NCBI GenBank assembly: GCA_947384055.1
Contig: CANDFO010000012.1
Coordinates: forward strand, 1-50,061
Length of the DNA: 50,061 nucleotides
Source: an uncultured Flavonifractor sp.
Lineage (GTDB): Bacteria; Bacillota; Clostridia; Oscillospirales; Oscillospiraceae
Reading direction: 5' to 3'
In this document: positions 25,454 through 34,982 of the stretch, piece after piece
Position numbering within the stretch: the stretch's first letter is position 1
How the letters are laid out: every line of letters starts with the position of its first letter
Made by a program: the position numbers and the translations under genes
Notes under the pieces: generated by a model
Told to the model about the DNA's origin: nothing
Database searches by the model: none
Seen by the model: only the letters and a program-made list of their open reading frames with translations

Positions 25454-25647
25454 TGTCGAAAAAGGCCGGAGGCCTTTTTCGACAAAGGGGATACGGCCTG
25501 CTGCGCGCACCCTTTGGGCACACTTGCAGGCCGAGATGTGTCATTTTCGAGGCACATGTCCCCGAAAATGACCAATTCTAACTTTATTTTGCCGCCTTCG
25601 GGCGGCAAAACTCTGCGAGGCTTTCCCGTGGAAGAGGTTTTTCGACA
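25454..25647. mobile_element. ~193-bp hairpin-flanked repeat, copy 3
   Basis: This 194-bp copy lies opposite in orientation to copy 2. It begins TGTCGAAAAA and ends TTTTTCGACA, with the same internal hairpins. Short linkers (TAGAGCC left, GACTGA right) separate it from identical 33-bp hairpins on both sides. It lies between rnc and the yjdF promoter. Confidence 0.9.
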
Positions 25648-25653
25648 GACTGA

Positions 25654-25686
25654 GCGTGGGGAGACGGCAGATACCGTCTCCCCACG
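25654..25686. terminator. Locus-specific hairpin, right copy (repeat locus 3); rnc terminator
   Basis: An exact copy of 25414-25446. It starts 4 bases after the rnc stop codon on the minus strand, so it is the likely original rnc terminator. Confidence 0.85.
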
Positions 25687-25690
25687 CAGA

Positions 25691-26362
25691 TTACTGCTGC
25701 AATTTTTCAATGGCGGCTTTGGCGGCCATCTGTTCGGCCATTTTTTTGCTGTGGCCCCGGCCCTGGCCGACAGGTGCACCGTTCAGATCCACCTCAGCGG
25801 AAAAGGTCTTGGCGTGGTCCGGCCCCTCGGAGCCTGTGATCCGGTAGCTGAGCACCTGTCCACTCTCCCGCTGCACCAGCTCCTGAAGGGCGGTTTTGAA
25901 GTCCCGGCTGGCTCCTTTTTCGGTTTCCCGGTCCAGGATGAAGCGGCGGATGATCTTTCGGACTGAGCCGATGCCGCCATCCAGATACACTGCCGCCAGC
26001 ACAGCCTCCACCGCGTCGGCCACAATGGAAGGACGGGTTCTGCCGCCTCCGGCGTCTTCCCCCCGGCCCAGCTTCAGATAGGATCCCAGCGCCAGCCGCT
26101 GGGCGACCTCAGCCAGGCTTTCCTCACACACCAGGGCGGCGCGGGTACGGGTCAGGTCCCCTTCCGGCAGGTCCGGATGGACCCGGTAGAGATAATCGGC
26201 TACAACCATGCCCAGAACGGAGTCCCCCAAAAACTCCAGCCGCTCGTTGTTTTGCAGCTTCTTTACCTTATTCTCGTTGGCGTAGGAGCTGTGGGTCAGC
26301 GCGTTTTCCAGCAGAGCCGGGTTGACAAATTCATAGCCCAGCTTTTCCTCCAGTGGCGTCAT
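25691..26362 (-). CDS. rnc: Ribonuclease III
   Basis: RNase III cleaves double-stranded RNA in rRNA processing and mRNA decay. The 223-residue protein has the catalytic signature NERLEFLGDSVLG (39-51), the second acidic cluster DAVEAVLAAVYLDGG (near 115-129) and a C-terminal dsRNA-binding domain from about 155 (FKTALQELVQ, ending HSKKMAEQMAAKAAIEKLQ). ATG 26362 has GGGAGG 7 bases upstream. It follows acpP on the minus strand with a 279-base spacer that holds one hairpin, so co-transcription with acpP may be partial. Confidence 0.97.
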   Translation of the reverse strand: MTPLEEKLGYEFVNPALLENALTHSSYANENKVKKLQNNERLEFLGDSVLGMVVADYLYRVHPDLPEGDLTRTRAALVCEESLAEVAQRLALGSYLKLGRGEDAGGGRTRPSIVADAVEAVLAAVYLDGGIGSVRKIIRRFILDRETEKGASRDFKTALQELVQRESGQVLSYRITGSEGPDHAKTFSAEVDLNGAPVGQGRGHSKKMAEQMAAKAAIEKLQQ

Positions 26363-26484
26363 GGCGGTTCCTCCCTTATCCTGCCGTTTGCCTGGGAAAA
26401 TAGCGCGGAACGGTTTCCCGGCAGAGCAGTTTCCATCGTTTCAGGTCAAAAGAATGCGGCCCCGAAATGCCGTTTCCACAGGCA

Positions 26485-26512
26485 GAAGCCCCGCTGCTGG
26501 CAGCGGGGCTTC
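26485..26512. terminator. Hairpin between acpP and rnc
   Basis: A 12-bp stem GAAGCCCCGCTG / CAGCGGGGCTTC encloses CTGG. There is no T-run on the minus strand (TGCCTGTGG follows), so it may attenuate or be a processing site. The rest of 26363-26641 shows no gene. Confidence 0.55.
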
Positions 26513-26641
26513 CGGCCCTTGGAGCCTGTATGAAAAAGAGCTGCGCGCAGTCCGGGCGGGGCGCAAAGGGCTGTGTTCACAGCGGTTGGATGCCTGGCCG
26601 GAGCGTTTCCCGCCGCGCGGTACAGGTTCCTGGCGGTGTTG

Positions 26642-26875
26642 TCAGTCGTCAATTTTTTTGCTGACGAAGCGGACCAGGTCAGCCACGTTGGTGATGCCGG
26701 ACAGGTCCTCTTCGGTCAGTTCGGGAAGACCCAGGTCCTGCTCCAAAGCCATGGCGATCTCCGCCACATCCAGAGAATCCGCCCCCAGGTCGTCGAACGT
26801 GGTGTCCATAGAAATGCTGTCCGCGTCTACGCCCAGCTGTGCGGCTAAAATGGCGGCGACTTTTTCAAAAATCAT
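26642..26875 (-). CDS. acpP: Acyl carrier protein
   Basis: The 77-residue carrier of fatty acid synthesis. The phosphopantetheine site is Ser34 in GADSLD. It is acidic and helical, with FDDLGADSLDVAEIAMALEQ and ITNVADLVRFV typical of AcpP. ATG 26875 has GGAG upstream. It has its own consensus promoter in the gap after plsX, which fits the need for high expression of ACP. Confidence 0.96.
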   Translation of the reverse strand: MIFEKVAAILAAQLGVDADSISMDTTFDDLGADSLDVAEIAMALEQDLGLPELTEEDLSGITNVADLVRFVSKKIDD

Positions 26876-26923
26876 ACCTATCTACTCCTGTCGCAGCCGC
26901 CTAACGGCGGCGTGGTCAATATG

Positions 26924-26952
26924 ATAATATGCAAGTTTTTCCGCTGTGTCAA
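26924..26952 (-). promoter_or_regulatory. Sigma-A promoter of acpP
   Basis: On the minus strand, TTGACA (26947-26952) and TATTAT (26924-26929) lie 17 bp apart. The -35 box starts 8 bases beyond the plsX stop. Confidence 0.88.
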
Positions 26953-26960
26953 TAGGATTC

Positions 26961-27998
26961 TCAAATTTTTTCCATTTTGCCCACAGGCAGGCGCATATAC
27001 GCTATATTTTCAGTAATATCTTCAATGAGACCGGAGGAGGCGAAAGACATGGCCTGGCGGATGGCATTGCGGATGGCGTAGCCGTCCGAGGAGCCGTGGG
27101 CCTTGATGACGGGTTTGGAGATGCCCAGCAGGGGGGTGCCGCCCACCTCGCCGGCGTCCATGAGCTTTTTAAAGTCCCGCAGGCCGCCGGAGACCAGAGC
27201 CGCCGAGAGCTTGGTAAGCAGGTTTTTCTTGAACATGGACTTCATTTGCCCGCTCAGGAATCCGCCGGTGCCCTCCATGGTTTTCAGAAAGATATTGCCG
27301 GAGTACCCGTCGGCGACAATGACGTCTACCTGGCCGTACACAGCCTCCCGCGCCTCCACATTGCCCGTAAAGCGGATGCGCCCGGCCTCGTGAGCCTGGG
27401 TGAGCAGGGCGTGGGCCTGACGCTGAAGGTCTGTCCCCTTGGAGGGCTCCGCGCCGATGTTCAGCAGGCCTACCGCGGGCTCCGGACGCCCCAGAACCTT
27501 CCGGGCATAGTAGGAGCCCATAAAGGCGTACTGGAGCAGATACTCCGGGGTGCACTCGGCGGTGGCCCCGCAGTCAATGAGCACGGCTCCGCCGTTTCCC
27601 GTGGGCACCACAGGGGCCATGGCCGCCCGGCGGATCCCCCGGATGCGTTTGACCAGCAGGGTGGCGGCGGAGAGCAGGGCCCCGGTGCTTCCGGCGGAGA
27701 CAAAGGCGTCCCCATCGCCGTTTTTCAGCAGCTCCAGCCCGATGGTCAGGGAGGAGTCCTTTTTTCTGCGGAAGGCGTTGGCGGGGTCGTCGCAGATTTC
27801 CACCACCTGGGAGGCGTGGGCGATCTGTACGCCGGGGGGCAGGTCGGCGATGCCGTCCTCCTTGAGCGCGTTCAGGATGTCCTCGCCCCGGCCCACCAGA
27901 ATGATTTCCGCGCCCAGCTCCTGCGCGGCGGACAGGGCACCGCGCACATTGGAGGCGGGGGCGTTGTCGCCGCCCATGGCGTCTACGATGATTTTCAT
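26961..27998 (-). CDS. plsX: Phosphate acyltransferase PlsX
   Basis: PlsX converts acyl-ACP to acyl-phosphate, the donor for PlsY in phospholipid synthesis. The 345-residue length and the motifs KIIVDAMGGDNAP (N-terminus), VSAGSTGALLSAAT (near 100), NIGAEPSKGTD (near 190) and VADGYSGNIFLKTMEG (near 230) are diagnostic. The ATG overlaps the stop of a small upstream ORF (ATGA). The adjacency to acpP and rnc is common in Firmicutes. Confidence 0.96.
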   Translation of the reverse strand: MKIIVDAMGGDNAPASNVRGALSAAQELGAEIILVGRGEDILNALKEDGIADLPPGVQIAHASQVVEICDDPANAFRRKKDSSLTIGLELLKNGDGDAFVSAGSTGALLSAATLLVKRIRGIRRAAMAPVVPTGNGGAVLIDCGATAECTPEYLLQYAFMGSYYARKVLGRPEPAVGLLNIGAEPSKGTDLQRQAHALLTQAHEAGRIRFTGNVEAREAVYGQVDVIVADGYSGNIFLKTMEGTGGFLSGQMKSMFKKNLLTKLSAALVSGGLRDFKKLMDAGEVGGTPLLGISKPVIKAHGSSDGYAIRNAIRQAMSFASSGLIEDITENIAYMRLPVGKMEKI

Positions 27999-28210
27999 AT
28001 GTTTCCTTCTTTCTCCGGCAGGTCGGGTGTGAGGCCGTCCTCCGGCCGGCCGGAGCCGGGCCGCAGGGGAGCGGGCTCGTCAGACAGACCCATCAGACAA
28101 TGGGCGGCGGTGTTGCAGTGCCCACAGATTTGTGAGCCGCGGCAGCGCAGCTGCCCCGCGCCCGTTTTCAACTTTACCAGTTTGGCTGGGTCGTGTTTGA
28201 AATCTAACAC
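27995..28210 (-). CDS. Small cysteine-containing protein upstream of plsX
   Basis: A 71-residue frame from GTG 28210 (TTG 28216 is an alternative) that ends in a 4-base overlap with plsX, as expected for a translated operon member. Four cysteines sit in RCRGSQICGHCNTAAHC with C-x5-C-x2-C-x5-C spacing, which could bind zinc. rpmF (ribosomal protein L32, also a Cys4 protein) often holds this position, but the sequence is not L32. There is no clear ribosome site. A TATAAT on the minus strand at 28246-28251 could drive it but lacks a good -35. It may not be a real gene. Confidence 0.45.
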   Translation of the reverse strand: MLDFKHDPAKLVKLKTGAGQLRCRGSQICGHCNTAAHCLMGLSDEPAPLRPGSGRPEDGLTPDLPEKEGNI

Positions 28211-28246
28211 GCCCAAGCAGTGTTTAGCGGCTGTGAATGCAGATTA

Positions 28247-29548
28247 TTATATCTCCAGCGTGTCCAAAATCTCCAGAGCTCGCCGGGAGAGGGCGGCGTT
28301 TTTGTTCCGCTTCCCCTTTACGCGGTATCCCAAGGGCGGGATAATGCCGAAATTGACGTTCATTGGCTGAAAATCCGTGACGCTCTCATTGCTGATGTAA
28401 AGAGCCAGAGCCCCCACCGCGGTTTCCTGGGGGAAATTGACCGGCGGCTTTCCCTCCAGCCGCCGGGCCAGCTCCACTGCCGCCAGAAGGCCGGAGGCCG
28501 TGGACTCCACATATCCCTCCACCCCGGTAATCTGCCCGGAAAAGACAATGCGCGGCTCTTTTTTTACCCGGTAATAGCGGTCCAGCAGCCGGGGAGCGTC
28601 CAGATAGGTGTTGCGGTGCATGACCCCATAGCGGAGGAATTCCGCGCTGCGCAGGGCGGGGATCATGGAAAATACCCGTTTCTGCTCCGGCCACTTCAGG
28701 TGGGTCTGAAAGCCCACCAGATTATAGATGGAGCCCTCGGCATTGTCCCGGCGCAGCTGCACCACGGCAAAGGGCTCCCGGCCGGTCTTGGGGTCCAGAA
28801 GTCCCTTGGGCTTCAGGGGGCCGTAGCGGAGGGTCTGCCGTCCCCGCCGGGCCATGACCTCCACAGGCATACAGCCCTCAAAGACCTGGCGGTCCTCAAA
28901 GCCATGGACCTCTGCCTCCTGTGCGGCGCAGAGCTCCGTCCAGAAGGCGTCGTATTCCGCCTCCGTCATAGGGCAGTTGATATAATCCGGGGTTCCCCTG
29001 CCGTACCGGGAGGCGAAAAAGGCGGAGCTCATGTCTACGCTCTCAAAGGAGACCAGGGGAGCGGCGGCGTCAAAAAAGTTCAGACAGGCGCTCTCGGGAA
29101 AGAAATCCGCAATGGCCCTGCTCAGAGCGTCGGAGGTGAGAGGGCCGGAGGCCACGACTACTTGTCCGGCAGGGGGAAGGGCTGTAACCTCTCCCGGTAC
29201 GACGGTGATGAGGGGATGGGACCGGAGGTGCTCCGTCACAGCCTGGGCGAAGCCGTGGCGGTCTACCGCCAGAGCGCCTCCAGCCTCCACCCGGTGGGTG
29301 TCGGCACAGGAGAGGATCAGAGATCCCAGGCGGCGCAGCTCCTCCTTCAGGAGGCCTACCGCGTTTTCCAGCTGGTCAGAACGCAGAGAATTGGAGCACA
29401 CCAGCTCCCCAAACCAGGGGGTGTGGTGGGCCGGTGTCATTTTTTCGGGCTTCATCTCCCGCAGTTCCACGGGGATGCCCCGCTCTGCCAGCTGCCAGGC
29501 GGCCTCACATCCGGCCAGGCCTGCGCCGATGACGGTAACAGATTCCAT
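28247..29548 (-). CDS. trmFO: Folate-dependent tRNA (uracil-54-C5)-methyltransferase TrmFO
   Basis: TrmFO makes m5U54 in the T-loop of tRNA using methylenetetrahydrofolate and FAD. The 433 residues start with the dinucleotide-binding VTVIGAGLAGCEAAWQLAER (GxGxxG at 8-13). The motif ELVCSNSLRSDQLENAVGLL (near 48-67) and the YVESTASGLLAAVELARR segment near 375 are typical of this GidA-related family. ATG 29548 has AGAGGAG 5 bases upstream. It lies 43 bases after topA, a common arrangement. Confidence 0.96.
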   Translation of the reverse strand: MESVTVIGAGLAGCEAAWQLAERGIPVELREMKPEKMTPAHHTPWFGELVCSNSLRSDQLENAVGLLKEELRRLGSLILSCADTHRVEAGGALAVDRHGFAQAVTEHLRSHPLITVVPGEVTALPPAGQVVVASGPLTSDALSRAIADFFPESACLNFFDAAAPLVSFESVDMSSAFFASRYGRGTPDYINCPMTEAEYDAFWTELCAAQEAEVHGFEDRQVFEGCMPVEVMARRGRQTLRYGPLKPKGLLDPKTGREPFAVVQLRRDNAEGSIYNLVGFQTHLKWPEQKRVFSMIPALRSAEFLRYGVMHRNTYLDAPRLLDRYYRVKKEPRIVFSGQITGVEGYVESTASGLLAAVELARRLEGKPPVNFPQETAVGALALYISNESVTDFQPMNVNFGIIPPLGYRVKGKRNKNAALSRRALEILDTLEI

Positions 29549-29591
29549 ATATACTCCTCTGCGGGCCGGTCCTGTCGGCCCCGTTTATGGT

Positions 29592-31928
<2,337 letters not shown>

Positions 31929-32010
31929 AGTTAATTGCTCCTTTCAGCGTGTCAAAAAGTCCTTATGGCCTTTTTTGCCGCGCTGTTGGGGATTCCGGGC
32001 GCGCGGGGCG

Positions 32011-33240
32011 CTAGGAACCCTTTGATTCGTTCTGCTCAAAGCGGACAGCGGCGCGGAAACGCTTGCCCGGCAGTTCTTCGATATATCCGTCGGCCTGTAA
32101 AAGGGTCAGGGCGGTATTCACCCGGCGGGCAGGAATACCGGTGCAGTCTACCAGCTCGTCTGGAACCAGAGGACGCCGGCCGAGCAGGTGAAAAATCTCC
32201 TGCTGCTCGTCGCCCAGGGCCTCCAGCCTGGACCGGGGGAGAACGGGCAGAGATTGCTCCGGCGGCTCTTCCGACGGGGGCTGAGGCCTCTCAGGTCCGG
32301 GGGCGCGCTCCGGCCGGCGCGCGGACGTCCGGGAGGGCGGCGGAGAGAGGGGACGCAGCTTGTGGGGAAAGCTGCTTTCATATTCCAGCAAAATATCCTG
32401 GGCGCTCCGGACCAGCCGGGCCTCTCCCCTACCGATCATGTCGTTGGCGCCTGCGCTCTGGGGCGCGTCCAGCGGGCCGGGGATGGAAAATACGTCCCGG
32501 CCCTGGTCCAGGGCGTGATGGGCGGTGATGACGGCTCCGCTGCGGCTGCCAGCCTCCACCACCAGGACTCCCAGGGTCAGGCCGCTGATGATCCGGTTGC
32601 GGTAGGGGAAGTGGGAGCCGTGAGTTTCGGTGCCCGGCGGATATTCGGAGATCAGCGCTCCGGCGGCGGCGACGTCCTCGTAGAGCCATTGGTTTTCCCG
32701 GGGGTAAACCACGTCGATGCCGCCGCCCAGCACGGATACCACCTGTCCGCCGCCCATAAGGGCGCCGCGCAGAGCGTGACTGTCGATTCCCTGTGCGATG
32801 CCGGACACCACCAGGGCGCCGGCCTGTGCCAGCTCCCGGCCGAACTTTTCCGCCTGAGACGCCCCATAGGGGGTGCACTTCCGGGTGCCCACCATGGCGA
32901 TGGCCAGCTCTTCATCAAAGCGAAACTGCCTGCCTCTGCCGTAGAGGACCAGGGGCAGATTTTTCAGCTGGCGGAGACGCTCCGGATAGGCGGCGTCCTG
33001 ACAGGTTATGATCCACAGCCCCAGCCGGTCGCATTCGCCCAGAACACGCTGTGCGCTGTCCATGGATTTGTCCCGCAGGGCCTCTTTCAGGCCTCCGGGT
33101 ATCCGCAGCATATCATATTCCGCCGGGTCCGCAAAATAGACCGCCTCGGCGGAGCCAAAGCGCTCAACCAGGGCCTGGGCAGTACCCTGCCCCAGGTAGG
33201 GGCGGGTGGTGAGCCATAGCAGGTAGTTCAGTGCGGCCAT
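32011..33240 (-). CDS. dprA: DNA processing protein DprA
   Basis: DprA loads RecA on incoming single-stranded DNA during transformation. The 409-residue protein has an N-terminal SAM-like part, the Rossmann core (VVSGIAQGIDSHALRGAL near 125; VSVLGGGIDVVYPREN; PYRNRIISGLTLGVLVVEAG) and, after a Pro/Arg-rich linker (about 290-345), a C-terminal winged helix (LLGRRPLVPDELVDCTGIPA). ATG 33240 follows AAGGAGCG. It lies just upstream of topA, as in many Firmicutes. Whether the organism is naturally competent cannot be told from this. Confidence 0.95.
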   Translation of the reverse strand: MAALNYLLWLTTRPYLGQGTAQALVERFGSAEAVYFADPAEYDMLRIPGGLKEALRDKSMDSAQRVLGECDRLGLWIITCQDAAYPERLRQLKNLPLVLYGRGRQFRFDEELAIAMVGTRKCTPYGASQAEKFGRELAQAGALVVSGIAQGIDSHALRGALMGGGQVVSVLGGGIDVVYPRENQWLYEDVAAAGALISEYPPGTETHGSHFPYRNRIISGLTLGVLVVEAGSRSGAVITAHHALDQGRDVFSIPGPLDAPQSAGANDMIGRGEARLVRSAQDILLEYESSFPHKLRPLSPPPSRTSARRPERAPGPERPQPPSEEPPEQSLPVLPRSRLEALGDEQQEIFHLLGRRPLVPDELVDCTGIPARRVNTALTLLQADGYIEELPGKRFRAAVRFEQNESKGS

Positions 33241-33265
33241 AGGTCAGCGCTCCTTTTTTCTCTCT

Positions 33266-34078
33266 TTAAAAACCTGTTTTACGGGGAGGCGCGGGGAGAC
33301 ATGAAACAGGCGCTAAAGTTCCGCGGCAGCCCTCCCAGAGTACCACTGCCGCCGCTGCCGCCGCGTTAAGCGACTCACACCGGGGGGACATGGGAATTTT
33401 CAGGGTCTTTACGCAGCGCTCCAGAACCGGAGGGGAGACGCCGCGGCCTTCGCTGCCGATTACCACGGCGGCGCTGGACAGGTCCACGCTCCGCAGATCC
33501 TCCGTGTCGCTCCGCAGGGCGGCGGCGTACAGAGGGATGCCGGCTTGCGTTAGCAGGGAGGCCGTCTCCTCCAGCGTGCACCGCCAGCAGGCCGCCCGAA
33601 AATGGGCGCCCATAGCGGAGCGCAGGGTTTTGGGATTGTACAGGTCGGCGCAGCCGGGCAGAAGAAATACCCCGCCGCAGTCAAAGGCGTCCGCGGTGCG
33701 GAGGATGGTCCCCACATTGCCCGGGTCCTGAACGCCGTCCAGCACCAGGTAGCGGCCGGGCTCCGGCGTGCCCCGGGGCACAGGGTCCCGCAGAGCACAG
33801 GAGAATACCACCCCCTGGGGGGTCTCCATGGGGCTGACCGCCTGCATGACGCTGGGGCTGACCTGCGCCATACGCACGTCCGTGCGGTCAAATGAGGGCG
33901 GCCCGGCGCCCTCAGTGAAAAGAACGGTCCGAATTTCGGCCCCCCACAGCTGTGCCTCTCGGAGGAGCTTGGGACTGTCGCACAAAAACTCCCCGCAGTC
34001 CTCCCGGTAGGAGCGGGAGGACGCCAGCTTCCGGAAATGGACGCACAGGGGATTCTGACGGCTGGTGATCTGTTCCAT
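33266..34078 (-). CDS. SpoU/TrmH-family RNA 2'-O-methyltransferase
   Basis: A 270-residue SPOUT methyltransferase. The N-terminal substrate-binding part (ITSRQNPLCVHFRKLASSRS) resembles the RlmB/TrmH rRNA methylase group. The three SpoU motifs are LDGVQDPGNVGTILRTADAF (near 112-131), VVIGSEGRGVS (near 203) and LKIPMSPRCESLNAAAAAA (near 225-245). It methylates a ribose in rRNA or tRNA; which site cannot be told. ATG 34078 follows trkA by 4 bases with GGAG in the trkA 3' end. Confidence 0.92.
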   Translation of the reverse strand: MEQITSRQNPLCVHFRKLASSRSYREDCGEFLCDSPKLLREAQLWGAEIRTVLFTEGAGPPSFDRTDVRMAQVSPSVMQAVSPMETPQGVVFSCALRDPVPRGTPEPGRYLVLDGVQDPGNVGTILRTADAFDCGGVFLLPGCADLYNPKTLRSAMGAHFRAACWRCTLEETASLLTQAGIPLYAAALRSDTEDLRSVDLSSAAVVIGSEGRGVSPPVLERCVKTLKIPMSPRCESLNAAAAAAVVLWEGCRGTLAPVSCLPAPPRKTGF

Positions 34079-34082
34079 GGGC

Positions 34083-34739
34083 TCACTCCAGGTCCTGAAG
34101 CCGGTTGACGTCCTCGGTGCGGCCCAGGGCTACCGCCGCGTCACCGGGCTCCATGGTATAGTCGGGGCCGGGGGCCACGTTGAGGGCCCCGTCCCTGCCT
34201 TTGCGCATGGCGATGATATTGACCTTGTATTTGGCCCGTATGTCCAGCTCCTTGATGGTCTTAAAGTGCCATTCCCGGGGAATGGCAGTCTCTACGATGC
34301 CGAAATCTTCGCTGAGCTCAATAAAGTTGAGCACATTGGAGCTGGAGAGTCCCTGGGCCAGCTTTACCCCCATCTCGTGCTCCGGAAACACCACCCGGTC
34401 GGCGCCGATTTTTTCCAGCACCCGCCGGTGGACGTGGCTCTTGGATTTGCAGATGACCTGGGGTACCCCCAGTTCCTTGAGGTTGAGGGTAATCAGGGCG
34501 GAGTTGCCCACATTTTCCCCCACGGCCACAATCGCGCAGTCATAGTTGCGCACGCCCAGGGAGCGCAGGACCGCCGGATCCCGGGCGTCTCCAGCCACGG
34601 CATGGGTTACGCGGTCGGCCACGCCCTGAATCAGCTCCTCAGACTGGTCCACGGCCAGCACCTCGTGCCCCAGGTCGGACAGCTCCGTGGCGATGGCGGT
34701 ACCGAAGCGGCCCAGGCCGATGACGACAAATGTTTTCAT
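34083..34739 (-). CDS. TrkA-type potassium channel regulatory subunit (RCK)
   Basis: A 218-residue cytoplasmic gating subunit. The RCK_N Rossmann domain starts FVVIGLGRFGTAIATELSDL, with the acidic end of strand 2 in VLAVDQSEE, and an RCK_C domain occupies about 135-218. It binds nucleotides (NAD/ATP or c-di-AMP in relatives) and gates the TrkH/KtrB channel encoded upstream. It is a single-RCK protein like KtrA, so Ktr-type naming is equally apt. AAGGAGG precedes ATG 34739. Confidence 0.93.
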   Translation of the reverse strand: MKTFVVIGLGRFGTAIATELSDLGHEVLAVDQSEELIQGVADRVTHAVAGDARDPAVLRSLGVRNYDCAIVAVGENVGNSALITLNLKELGVPQVICKSKSHVHRRVLEKIGADRVVFPEHEMGVKLAQGLSSSNVLNFIELSEDFGIVETAIPREWHFKTIKELDIRAKYKVNIIAMRKGRDGALNVAPGPDYTMEPGDAAVALGRTEDVNRLQDLE

Positions 34740-34775
34740 AGGGTCCCCTCCTTATGGAGCGTGGCGTTCTGGAGG

Positions 34776-34955
34776 TCAGTCATCCGACCTGTGGCTGTCC
34801 TGACCCCTGGGGTGACGGATGGACCACAGCAGAAAGCAGCCCATTGCGGCAGTGGCAAAAATCGACCCCGCGTCAGGCCAGTTCCAGGCGCTGAAAATGA
34901 CGTCTGCCAGATATCCAACGGCTATCGTGACCAGGAATGCGGCAAGCTCGACCAC
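34776..34955 (-). CDS. Small two-helix membrane protein between trkH and trkA
   Basis: A 59-residue frame (GTG 34955, stop 34776-34778) with AAGGAG 9 bases upstream. It reads VELAAFLVTIAVGYLADVIF, a short polar turn (SAWNWPDAG), then SIFATAAMGCFLLWSIRHP and a charged tail (RGQDSHRSDD). Two hydrophobic stretches predict two membrane helices. It lies 27 bases after trkH and 36 before trkA, on the same strand. I recognise no family. It could be an accessory subunit of the K+ channel, which is inference from position only. An overlapping frame at 34736-34918 lacks a start site and is less likely. Confidence 0.7.
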   Translation of the reverse strand: MVELAAFLVTIAVGYLADVIFSAWNWPDAGSIFATAAMGCFLLWSIRHPRGQDSHRSDD

Positions 34956-34982
34956 GTGAAACCACTCCTTTTCGGTGGAGAT

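Noticed and set aside
34736..34918. 60-codon minus-strand frame overlapping the trkA start
   Set aside because: No ribosome site and an unlikely composition; the overlapping frame 34776-34955 has a ribosome site and two membrane helices.
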